This document shows, one piece after another, positions 1-5,179 of a DNA stretch of 5,179 nucleotides. The notes under the pieces are model-generated. The model ran no database searches, was not told the DNA's origin, and saw only the letters and a list, made by a program, of their open reading frames with translations. The translations under genes and the position numbers were made by a program. Numbering within the stretch: position 1 is the stretch's first letter; each line of letters opens with the position of its first letter. This DNA is from Oscillospiraceae bacterium (GTDB lineage Bacteria; Bacillota; Clostridia; Oscillospirales; Ruminococcaceae), in contig JAISVP010000174.1 of NCBI GenBank assembly GCA_031271475.1, forward strand, positions 1 through 5,179, read 5' to 3'.

Positions 1-1
1 G

Positions 2-76
2 GGCGGAACGTGCCGCTTCGCGGCATTGCAAGCGTAGCTTGCAGTCACAAAATGGAACATTTTGTGACGTTCCGCC
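2..76. repeat. Four-armed palindromic element upstream of yqhQ
   Basis: Seen directly: GGCGGAACG (2-10) pairs with CGTTCCGCC (68-76) as a 9-bp outer stem. Inside it lie three back-to-back perfect hairpins: TGCCGC/GCGGCA with loop TTC (11-25), TGCAAGC/GCTTGCA with loop GTA (27-43), and GTCACAAAAT/ATTTTGTGAC with loop GGAAC (44-68). All pairs are Watson-Crick. Only the loops and T26 are unpaired, and C68 could pair with either G10 or G44. The third loop, GGAAC, is also complementary to GTTCC at 69-73 in the outer stem, so an alternative fold exists. There is no T-run, so it is not a standard intrinsic terminator. It ends 26 nt before the yqhQ start. It could be a dispersed palindromic repeat, a cruciform-forming DNA site or a structured 5' leader. 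I do not recognise a named family. Confidence 0.8.
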
Positions 77-102
77 GGGTATTGGTTGTTAGAAAGGAAA
101 AT

Positions 103-1026
103 ATGGCAAAACATAAGAGCAAAATTGGCGGACAGGCTTTGTTAGAGGGCATAATGATGAGGGGAGTGCGGAAGTCTGCAATGGCTTGCCGGTTGCCTGA
201 CGGAAGCATTGATACGGAGGTATGGAATGAAAATCCCCTTAAGATACATAGGAAGATTCCGTTTGTACGCGGGGTTTTTAACTTTGTGTCATCACTGGTT
301 ACCGGATATAAATGTTTAATGAAATCTGCGGAAAAGCAGGCTCTTGAAGAGGAAAAAATAAAGGGACAGACCGATAACAAAGCGGGGAATGAAAAGAGCG
401 AAAAGGTTGTTTTCGGCTTATTAATGGGTGCGGCAATGGTGATTGGAATTGCAATCGCAGTCGGTCTTTTTATTTTCGCTCCAATGCAGATTGTGAAATT
501 CACGGAAGGGTTTATTACTAACAGTATTGTTAAGACCGTTCTTGAGGGGATTGTTAAGATTTTGCTGTTTGCACTGTATTTATGGGCGACTTCACTTATG
601 AAAGACTTAAGGCGGACATATGAATATCACGGTGCGGAGCATAAAACGATTGCCTGTTTTGAAAGCGGGGAAGAGCTTACTGTTGAAAATATAAAGAAAC
701 ATTCCAGATTCCATCCCAGATGCGGGACAAGTTTTCTGTTCCTTGTGATGTTTGTAAGCATATTTGCACACAGCTTTTTAAAATGGGATAATATTTTTAT
801 CCGTATGGGAATTTCGATTGCGATGCTTCCGTTTATTGTCGGGATTACTTATGAGCTGATCCGGATTGCGGGCAGTTTTGATAATATATTCACAAGAATA
901 CTTTCCGCACCGGGCATGGCTCTGCAAAGACTTACCACAAAAGAACCGGATGATTTGCAAATTGAGATTGCTGTTGCGGCAATCACACCATGTCTGCCTG
1001 AAAATCTTGAAGAAGATCAGTGGTGA
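103..1026 (+). CDS. yqhQ: YqhQ-like DUF1385 integral membrane protein
   Basis: A 307-residue protein of the DUF1385 family (B. subtilis YqhQ), whose biochemical role is unknown as far as I know. The N-terminus carries the family hallmark GGQALLEGIMMRG (residues 9-21). Hydrophobic segments follow at about 102-127, 146-166, 209-226 and 231-254, so it should sit in the cytoplasmic membrane. Two conserved polar motifs flank the third segment: YHGAEHKT (175-182) and HPRCGTS (204-210). Their His, Glu and Cys residues look like a possible metal or active site, which is inference. The C-terminus QRLTTKEPDD is also typical. I start at ATG 103 because AAAGGA (93-98) precedes it and the family begins just before GGQALLEG. 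The frame is open back to an ATG at 10, but that extension runs through the palindromic element and resembles no protein. It is 54 nt upstream of prmC, its usual clostridial neighbour. Confidence 0.88.
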   Translation: MAKHKSKIGGQALLEGIMMRGVRKSAMACRLPDGSIDTEVWNENPLKIHRKIPFVRGVFNFVSSLVTGYKCLMKSAEKQALEEEKIKGQTDNKAGNEKSEKVVFGLLMGAAMVIGIAIAVGLFIFAPMQIVKFTEGFITNSIVKTVLEGIVKILLFALYLWATSLMKDLRRTYEYHGAEHKTIACFESGEELTVENIKKHSRFHPRCGTSFLFLVMFVSIFAHSFLKWDNIFIRMGISIAMLPFIVGITYELIRIAGSFDNIFTRILSAPGMALQRLTTKEPDDLQIEIAVAAITPCLPENLEEDQW

Positions 1027-1042
1027 CATCAGAGTAACCCTG

Positions 1043-1063
1043 TTCCCGATCGAAATTATTATA
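1043..1063 (+). repeat. 21-nt near-repeat in the prmC leader (copy 1)
   Basis: This stretch matches 3311-3331, ahead of rimO, at 18 of 21 positions. The shared core is TCGAAATTA followed by TATA after one variable base and a T. It contains the palindrome CGATCG (1047-1052) and ends 17 nt before the prmC start codon. The position matching the rimO TATAAT reads TATAGA (1060-1065), so it could be a weak -10 region, but I see no good -35. It may be a shared promoter or operator, the end of a dispersed repeat, or chance. Confidence 0.45.
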
Positions 1064-1080
1064 GAGGATACTGGAGAACT

Positions 1081-1998
1081 ATGGATTTTTACAGAAATTG
1101 TCTGATCAGAATGCACGGAATTGAAAATATGGAATTTGAACTCAGACAGATGTTTAAGAGTACGGATGATGAGGCGAAAATTGAGAGTTTTATAGACCGG
1201 CGTGTTTCCGGTGAGCCGCTTCAGTATATTCTTGGGGAATGGGAGTTTTACGGCTTGCCGTTTAAAGTCGGGGAAGGGGTTCTGATTCCAAGGCAGGATA
1301 CGGAAACAGTCGTCGATTTCATATTGGAGAAACATTTAATAACGCCGTTTGACAGTTCATTAAGCGATTATGATAATCTAACAAAGTTTGCGGCAGGCGG
1401 AATGCCTTCTTACAGAATTTTGGATTTGTGTGCCGGAAGCGGTTGTATAGGTATTGCGCTGGAAAAAGAATCCGAAACGGAATTCCTGTCGGATGCCGGG
1501 TATGCGATGCAAAATGCGTTCGGCAGGGCGGCGGTTGAATTGCCGGGATTTACGCCTGAGGTGGTTGCTGTTGAGAAGTTTAATATCCGGTATCTTAAGG
1601 AAAATATAGCTCTTAACAGTTCACGGGCTGCTGTATTGCAGGCGGATGTTTTAAGTGAAGATACGGTAAATGCGCTTATTCAAGAATACGGGCTGTTTGA
1701 TATGATTGTCTGTAATCCCCCGTATCTGTCAAAAGAAGATATGGAAAATTTGCAGACAGAAGTGACATATGAACCCCGGGAAGCACTGTACGGCGGTGAG
1801 GACGGATTGGACTTCTATAAGAAGCTGACACGTTTGTGGCATCGGGCGTTGAGAAAACATGGCAGTATTTTTTATGAACTGGGCATAAACCAATATGACA
1901 GAGTCAAATATATACTTGAAAGCGGCGGATTCAACCGTATAGATTTTAAAAAGGACTGTTGCGGCGTGATTAGGGTAATAGAGGGAGTAAGGATATGA
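1081..1998 (+). CDS. prmC: Peptide chain release factor N5-glutamine methyltransferase
   Basis: PrmC (HemK) methylates the glutamine of the GGQ motif in release factors RF1 and RF2 using S-adenosylmethionine, in the cytoplasm. The 305-residue product shows GEPLQYILG (44-52), EFYGLPF and VLIPRQDTE (67-75), the SAM-binding loop [11 protein letters not shown] (114-124), an acidic residue in AVEKF (E165) for the SAM ribose, and the catalytic NPPY (212-215) followed by [15 protein letters not shown]. Odd features: about 22 residues fewer than usual precede ILG, apparently lost inside the N-terminal helical domain, and there are insertions at about 88-111 and 128-160. The overall length slightly exceeds the usual 270-290. 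The start at 1081 has GGAG (1073-1076) four bases upstream, and no start codon lies between the upstream in-frame stop and it. It overlaps recA by ATGA, which implies translational coupling. The gene often next to it, prfA, is absent here. Confidence 0.93.
   Translation: MDFYRNCLIRMHGIENMEFELRQMFKSTDDEAKIESFIDRRVSGEPLQYILGEWEFYGLPFKVGEGVLIPRQDTETVVDFILEKHLITPFDSSLSDYDNLTKFAAGGMPSYRILDLCAGSGCIGIALEKESETEFLSDAGYAMQNAFGRAAVELPGFTPEVVAVEKFNIRYLKENIALNSSRAAVLQADVLSEDTVNALIQEYGLFDMIVCNPPYLSKEDMENLQTEVTYEPREALYGGEDGLDFYKKLTRLWHRALRKHGSIFYELGINQYDRVKYILESGGFNRIDFKKDCCGVIRVIEGVRI
1349..1377 (+). promoter_or_regulatory. Candidate internal sigma-A promoter within prmC
   Basis: TTGACA (1349-1354) is separated by exactly 17 bp from GATAAT (1372-1377). 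That is 11 of 12 consensus bases with ideal spacing. It lies in prmC codons 90-99, inside a poorly conserved insertion of the protein, about 620 nt upstream of the recA start. If active it would transcribe the end of prmC and recA independently of yqhQ. There is no obvious LexA-type GAAC-N4-GTTC box over it. The match is seen in the sequence; activity is inference. Confidence 0.4.
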
Positions 1999-3173
1999 AA
2001 GCCGATGTAAAAAAGAAAACACCGCCTGAACCGTTAATTAAGGCGGCAAATGAAGATGAAAAGAAAAAGGCACTTGAGATTGCGATTAAGAACATAGAAA
2101 AGCAATTCGGGGCAGGCGCGATTATGAGACTCGGAGACAATGCTAAAATCAAGATTGATGCTATTCCTACCGGGTCGCTTACTCTTGATATTGCATTGGG
2201 AGTCGGCGGGGTGCCCCGCGGACGCGTTGTTGAAATTTTCGGGCATGAAAGTTCGGGAAAGACTACAATTGCACTGCATATAGCCGCACAGACACAGAAA
2301 ATAGGAGGCACTGTTGCGTTTATTGACGTTGAACACGCTCTGGATCCGACTTATGCGGCGGCTATTGGTATTAATATTAATGAGCTGTTTATTTCACAGC
2401 CTAATAACGGCGAACAGGCACTTGAGATTGCGGAGGCTTTGGCGCGTTCGGGCGCTGTGGATACGATTGTAATTGACTCGGTTGCGGCTATGGTAACAAA
2501 TGCTGAAATTAAAGGCGGTATGGGTGACGCTCATGTCGGACAGCTTGCAAGACTTATGTCACAGGCATTGCGTAAACTTACGTCCGTTATTGCCAAATCT
2601 AACTGCGTATGCGTGTTTATTAACCAAATCCGTGAAAAAATCGGCTCATATATGGGCGGAACGACTACCCCCGGCGGCAGGGCTTTAAAGTTCTATGCGT
2701 CTGTGAGGCTTGAAGTCCGTAAGTCGGATTTTATTAAGGACGGAACTAACATTGTCGGCACGAGTACTAAGTGTAAAGTCGCTAAAAATAAAGTCGCTCC
2801 GCCGTTTAAGGAATGTCAGTTCGATATAATGTATGGTGAGGGAATTTCACGTACCGGTGAGGTGCTTGACCTTGCCGTACAGCTTGAGGTAATCAAAAAG
2901 AGCGGTTCGTGGTTTAGTTTTAACGGTGAGAAATTGGGGCAGGGCAGGGACAATGTCAAGAAAGTTTTAAAGGAACGTCCCGAACTTATGACGGAACTTG
3001 AAAAAATTCTGATGGAAAACGCGTCGAAGCTTTCAACGCTTAAAACTGCCGCGGCAACCGGTACAGTCAGTGAAAGTAAAACTGACAGCGAGGATGAAAC
3101 TCCGGAAACGGAAGTCAGTGTGGATATTGCTGATATTGACGGGGATTTTGAGGAATTTACACCCGCAAATTAG
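1995..3173 (+). CDS. recA: RecA recombinase
   Basis: RecA forms ATP-dependent filaments on single-stranded DNA, drives strand exchange and activates LexA self-cleavage. The 392-residue protein has the Walker A loop GHESSGKTT (83-91), the catalytic glutamate in FIDVEHALD (E113), Walker B VIDS (D161), loop L1 near 173-182, the allosteric Gln in FINQIREK (Q211), loop L2 at about 217-228, and ALKFYASVR. The tail from about residue 350 is acidic, as in other RecAs. The N-terminus is 17 residues longer than in E. coli and Lys-rich. Oddities: Walker A has His where Pro is usual, L2 is one residue short and lacks Asn-Pro-Glu, and L1 carries Lys and Gly where acidic residues are common. All core catalytic residues are present. 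The start overlaps the prmC stop, with AGGGAG (1982-1987) seven bases upstream. It ends with tandem stops TAG TAA. No recX follows, and no SOS box is evident just upstream. Confidence 0.97.
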   Translation: MKADVKKKTPPEPLIKAANEDEKKKALEIAIKNIEKQFGAGAIMRLGDNAKIKIDAIPTGSLTLDIALGVGGVPRGRVVEIFGHESSGKTTIALHIAAQTQKIGGTVAFIDVEHALDPTYAAAIGININELFISQPNNGEQALEIAEALARSGAVDTIVIDSVAAMVTNAEIKGGMGDAHVGQLARLMSQALRKLTSVIAKSNCVCVFINQIREKIGSYMGGTTTPGGRALKFYASVRLEVRKSDFIKDGTNIVGTSTKCKVAKNKVAPPFKECQFDIMYGEGISRTGEVLDLAVQLEVIKKSGSWFSFNGEKLGQGRDNVKKVLKERPELMTELEKILMENASKLSTLKTAAATGTVSESKTDSEDETPETEVSVDIADIDGDFEEFTPAN

Positions 3174-3200
3174 TAACGGTACCCGTGCGGAAATTTGTGT

Positions 3201-3229
3201 TTGACACAGAAAACACTGCAATATACAGT
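3201..3229 (+). promoter_or_regulatory. Possible promoter between recA and rimO
   Basis: A perfect TTGACA (3201-3206) has TACAGT 17 bp downstream (3224-3229), or TATACA with a 15-bp spacer (3222-3227). Each -10 candidate matches only four of six consensus bases. It lies after the recA stop and before the hairpin array, so a transcript starting near 3236 would carry the whole array in the rimO leader. This is a weak, pattern-based call. Confidence 0.3.
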
Positions 3230-3245
3230 CGTTTCTAACGGCTAT

Positions 3246-3321
3246 GGTCTGGGCAAAGCCCAGACCTCGTACGCAAATGCGTGCGTCGATGAGAACTTCG
3301 CTTAGCGAAATTCTCGGTCGA
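3246..3321. repeat. Array of three hairpins between recA and rimO
   Basis: Three consecutive inverted repeats are seen. First, GGTCTGGGC/GCCCAGACC with loop AAA (3246-3266), a perfect 9-bp stem. Second, CGTACGC/GCGTGCG with loop AAAT (3268-3285), 7 bp with one G-T pair. Third, a longer imperfect stem (3286-3321): TCGAT pairs with TCGA through a bulge, then GAGAA/TTCTC, a C-A mismatch, and TTCGC/GCGAA around loop TTA. Unlike the element at 2-76, I find no outer stem joining them. None is followed by a T-run, so a standard rho-independent terminator is not supported, although the first stem could slow or end recA transcription. Together with 2-76 it suggests a recurring intergenic hairpin cluster. 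It fills the middle of the 178-nt non-coding spacer (3177-3354), in which I see no gene. Confidence 0.75.
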
Positions 3322-3331
3322 AATTACTATA
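3311..3331 (+). repeat. 21-nt near-repeat in the rimO leader (copy 2)
   Basis: Partner of the stretch at 1043-1063 (18 of 21 identical). Here it begins in the right arm of the third hairpin and runs into the TATAAT at 3328-3333. It ends 23 nt before the rimO start codon. The similar placement ahead of two separate genes is the main reason to list it. Confidence 0.45.
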
Positions 3332-3343
3332 ATGACAGTAATT
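3322..3343 (+). promoter_or_regulatory. Inverted repeat holding TATAAT before rimO
   Basis: AATTACT (3322-3328) and AGTAATT (3337-3343) form a perfect 7-bp inverted repeat around an 8-base centre. A perfect -10 hexamer TATAAT (3328-3333) starts at the last base of the left arm. There is no convincing -35 at 16-18 bp upstream. If the -10 is used, the transcript would start near 3340, leaving a leader of about 15 nt with the Shine-Dalgarno GAGG (3347-3350). A dyad over a -10 is the usual look of a repressor operator, but it could equally be a fourth small hairpin of the array. Confidence 0.35.
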
Positions 3344-3354
3344 AGTGAGGTTTT

Positions 3355-4683
3355 ATGCAAAAGGTTGGTATGGTGTCACTGGGTTGTTCTAAGAATTTAG
3401 TGGATGCCGAGAGAATGTTTTTTAAAATTAAACAGGCAGGATATACGCTCTGTGCGGATCCTGCCTTGGCTGATGTTGTTATTGTTAATACTTGCGGTTT
3501 TATACAGTCCGCTAAAGAGGAAGCTATTGAAACGGTGCTTGAGTTCGCAAAGCTTAAAGATGAGGGGCAGATACAGAAAATTATACTTACAGGTTGTCTT
3601 GTGGAGCGGTACCGTGAACAGACCGCTCAGCTGTTTCCTGAGGTTGACGGATTTTTAAGCTTGGGATGCGATGCTGATATAGCATGGATTTTAGATACGG
3701 TTTTGCAGGGTAAACGTGTGCTTAAATTTGATTCCGAAATGCAGCTGCCGCTTACGGGAGAGAGAATTGTGTCTACTTTGCCGTTCTTTTCATACCTTAA
3801 AATTGCCGAGGGATGCAGCAATGTATGTTCATACTGTGCTATACCGTCTATACGCGGGCCATTCCGTTCTGTTCCTATGGAAGATGTTCTGGCAGAGGCT
3901 CAAATGCTTGCGCATGGCGGCGTTACGGAAATTAATGTTATTGCACAGGATACCACACGGTATGGAATTGACCTGTACGGTGAGTATAAATTGCCGGAAC
4001 TGCTGCGTAAGTTATGCAGGATTGACGGTTTTAAATGGATTAGGGTACTGTACTGTTATCCTGACAGAATTACTGATGAATTGCTTGATGTTATTGCAAG
4101 TGAGGAAAAAATTGTTAAGTATATTGATTTGCCTGTTCAGCACTGCCGGGAAGGTGTGCTTAAGGCTATGAACCGTCCGGATAATGAGGAAAGTCTAAGG
4201 GCATTGATTAAAAAAATACGTGAGAGAATTCCTGATGTGACATTGCGTACGACTTTAATTACCGGCTTCCCGAATGAAAGCGGAGAGGATTTTGTCGGTC
4301 TTATGAGATTTGTGCAGGATATGGAATTTGACCGTCTTGGCTGTTTTGCGTATTCACAGGAAGAGGGAACTCCCGCCTGTGATATGGAACCTCAGATAGA
4401 TGAGGATTTGCGGCAAAAACGTGCCGGGCTTATTATGGAAACCCAAAATCTTATAGCCGTGAATAAGAATGCACAGAAACTTGGGATGACTCTGACCGCC
4501 GCTGTGGAAGGCTATGACAGGTATGCACAGTGCTATTTCGGCAGGACGGCGGCAGATGCACCGGATATTGACGGAAAGGTGTTCTTTACTTCCGAAAATA
4601 AACTGCGGATCGGGCAGTATGTTGACATTAAGATTACGGATGCTGTGGATTACGACTTGCTCGGCGAGGTGGTAAATGGATAA
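3355..4683 (+). CDS. rimO: Ribosomal protein S12 methylthiotransferase RimO
   Basis: RimO is a radical-SAM enzyme that adds a methylthio group to the beta-carbon of a conserved aspartate in ribosomal protein S12 (Asp88 or Asp89 in E. coli numbering). The 442-residue protein has the full three-part layout. The N-terminal UPF0004 domain carries cluster cysteines C11 (SLGCSKNLVDAE), C47 (NTCGF) and C81 (TGCLVERY). The radical-SAM core has C154, C158 and C161 in EGCSNVCSYC. A C-terminal TRAM domain lies at about 375-440. GCSKNLVDAE and AYSQEEGTPA mark RimO rather than the tRNA enzymes MiaB or MtaB. Length is normal and no key residue is missing. ATG 3355 is preceded by GAGG (3347-3350), and the protein begins directly at the first strand of the domain, so the start is firm. 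It overlaps pgsA by 8 nt, so the two are probably co-transcribed. Confidence 0.97.
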   Translation: MQKVGMVSLGCSKNLVDAERMFFKIKQAGYTLCADPALADVVIVNTCGFIQSAKEEAIETVLEFAKLKDEGQIQKIILTGCLVERYREQTAQLFPEVDGFLSLGCDADIAWILDTVLQGKRVLKFDSEMQLPLTGERIVSTLPFFSYLKIAEGCSNVCSYCAIPSIRGPFRSVPMEDVLAEAQMLAHGGVTEINVIAQDTTRYGIDLYGEYKLPELLRKLCRIDGFKWIRVLYCYPDRITDELLDVIASEEKIVKYIDLPVQHCREGVLKAMNRPDNEESLRALIKKIRERIPDVTLRTTLITGFPNESGEDFVGLMRFVQDMEFDRLGCFAYSQEEGTPACDMEPQIDEDLRQKRAGLIMETQNLIAVNKNAQKLGMTLTAAVEGYDRYAQCYFGRTAADAPDIDGKVFFTSENKLRIGQYVDIKITDAVDYDLLGEVVNG

Positions 4684-5179
4684 TAAATCTGAAAAACTGA
4701 AAAATCTGCCGAATATATTAACCGTGGTAAGGATTTGTTCAGTACCGTTTTTTGTGTTTTTCTTGTTAATGGGTATGAGGGAACTCATTTACGGGGATCC
4801 TTTTCCTAACAGATATGTGTGTCTGTGGATTGCATTGGGGATTTTTGTCATTGCATCCGTTACGGACTGGCTTGACGGTTATATTGCAAGGAAACACAGT
4901 CTGATAACTGATTTCGGGAAGTTTATGGATCCGCTGGCAGATAAAATTCTTACAGTATCCGCATTGCTTTGTTTTGTTGATATTGGAGTAATCCGGTCTG
5001 TTCCGGTCATAATCATCATTGCTAGGGAATTCGCGGTGTCCGGAATGCGTCTTGTGACCGCAGATAAGGGCGTTGTTGCTCCCGCGGATAAACTGGGGAA
5101 AATCAAAACTGCCGTGACTATGATAACGGTCATTTTTATGCTGTGCGGAGAGATTTTTCTTGCAGGCAGGTATGTTAAT
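4676..5179 (+). CDS. pgsA: CDP-diacylglycerol-glycerol-3-phosphate phosphatidyltransferase (partial)
   Basis: PgsA condenses CDP-diacylglycerol with sn-glycerol 3-phosphate to give phosphatidylglycerophosphate, the precursor of phosphatidylglycerol and cardiolipin, in the cytoplasmic membrane. The window holds 168 codons and no stop, so only the last 10-25 or so residues should be missing. NLPNILTVVRI (10-20) is the typical start. The CDP-alcohol phosphatidyltransferase signature D-x2-D-G-x2-A-R-x8-G-x3-D-x3-D is intact from D64 to D89 (nt 4865-4942). AREFAVSGMRLVTADKGV (116-133) and LGKIKT (140-145) favour PgsA over PssA or cardiolipin synthase. Hydrophobic segments lie at about 17-33, 48-63, 91-105, 109-116 and 146-163. 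The start codon lies inside the end of rimO, and GAGGTGG (4666-4672) within rimO serves as the ribosome binding site, pointing to coupled translation. An in-frame GTG/TTG start further downstream is unlikely, since it would cut into the conserved N-terminus. Confidence 0.95.
   Translation, partial: MDNKSEKLKNLPNILTVVRICSVPFFVFFLLMGMRELIYGDPFPNRYVCLWIALGIFVIASVTDWLDGYIARKHSLITDFGKFMDPLADKILTVSALLCFVDIGVIRSVPVIIIIAREFAVSGMRLVTADKGVVAPADKLGKIKTAVTMITVIFMLCGEIFLAGRYVN

Noticed and set aside
2..76. tRNA gene or integron attC site
   Set aside because: The cloverleaf look prompted a check. The 9-bp outer stem, the absence of anticodon and T-arm consensus sequences, and perfect pairing without the extrahelical bases and RYYYAAC/GTTRRRY ends of attC argue against both.
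10..102. N-terminal extension of yqhQ back to the ATG at 10
   Set aside because: The extra 31 codons run through the palindromic element, resemble no DUF1385 N-terminus and have no ribosome binding site. ATG 103 has one and fits the family start.
866..1105. Forward open frame spanning the yqhQ-prmC junction, possibly the missing PrmC N-terminus by frameshift
   Set aside because: Its translation lacks the PrmC N-terminal pattern. The PrmC shortening lies after the normal start-like segment, so a frameshift at the start does not explain it.
778..1335. Reverse-strand open frames, for example 778-1335, 1970-2311 and 4354-4788
   Set aside because: They lie opposite well-conserved genes, show no recognisable domain or ribosome binding site, and are composition shadows.
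1900..1994. LexA (SOS) box directly upstream of recA
   Set aside because: No GAAC-N4-GTTC-like sequence is visible here. Isolated GAAC words at 6, 55, 1076 and 3293 lack a correctly spaced partner half.
3246..3266. Intrinsic terminator of recA
   Set aside because: The stem is strong, but TCGTACG follows it rather than a run of T. It may affect transcription, but it does not meet the usual criterion.
3244..3345. Small 33-codon ORF through the hairpin array
   Set aside because: No ribosome binding site precedes it, and its coding content is simply the palindromes read through. Nothing suggests a real peptide.

Overview
The window looks like a piece of chromosome from a low-to-moderate GC Firmicute, most likely a clostridial (Oscillospiraceae/Ruminococcaceae-like) bacterium. 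This rests on a YqhQ/DUF1385 membrane protein next to prmC (a clostridial arrangement), the rimO-pgsA pair, purine-rich Shine-Dalgarno sites and protein sequences closest in style to Clostridia. The species cannot be fixed from the sequence alone. All five genes lie on the + strand and no reverse-strand gene is convincing.

Layout. Positions 2-76 form a near-perfect four-armed palindromic structure: a 9-bp outer stem enclosing three hairpins. It is followed by yqhQ (103-1026), a multi-pass membrane protein of unknown biochemical role. After a 54-nt gap comes prmC (1081-1998), the release-factor glutamine methyltransferase, which overlaps recA (1995-3173) by ATGA. A 178-nt spacer with no gene (3177-3354) holds a second array of three or four consecutive hairpins and promoter-like sequences. 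Next is rimO (3355-4683), the ribosomal protein S12 methylthiotransferase, which overlaps pgsA (4676 to beyond the window end), phosphatidylglycerophosphate synthase.

How the genes work together. They are housekeeping genes in two tightly packed units, yqhQ-prmC-recA and rimO-pgsA. PrmC and RimO both modify the translation apparatus (release factors and ribosomal protein S12), RecA handles recombination and the SOS response, and PgsA makes acidic phospholipid. There is no defence system, phage, transposase or CRISPR array.

The points most worth a second look are: the two hairpin arrays placed just upstream of the two units; a 21-nt near-repeat shared by the leaders of prmC and rimO; a RecA whose DNA-binding loop L2 is one residue short and lacks the usual Asn-Pro-Glu; a PrmC with a shortened N-terminal domain and two insertions; and a near-consensus sigma-A promoter inside prmC, in one of those insertions, that could drive recA.
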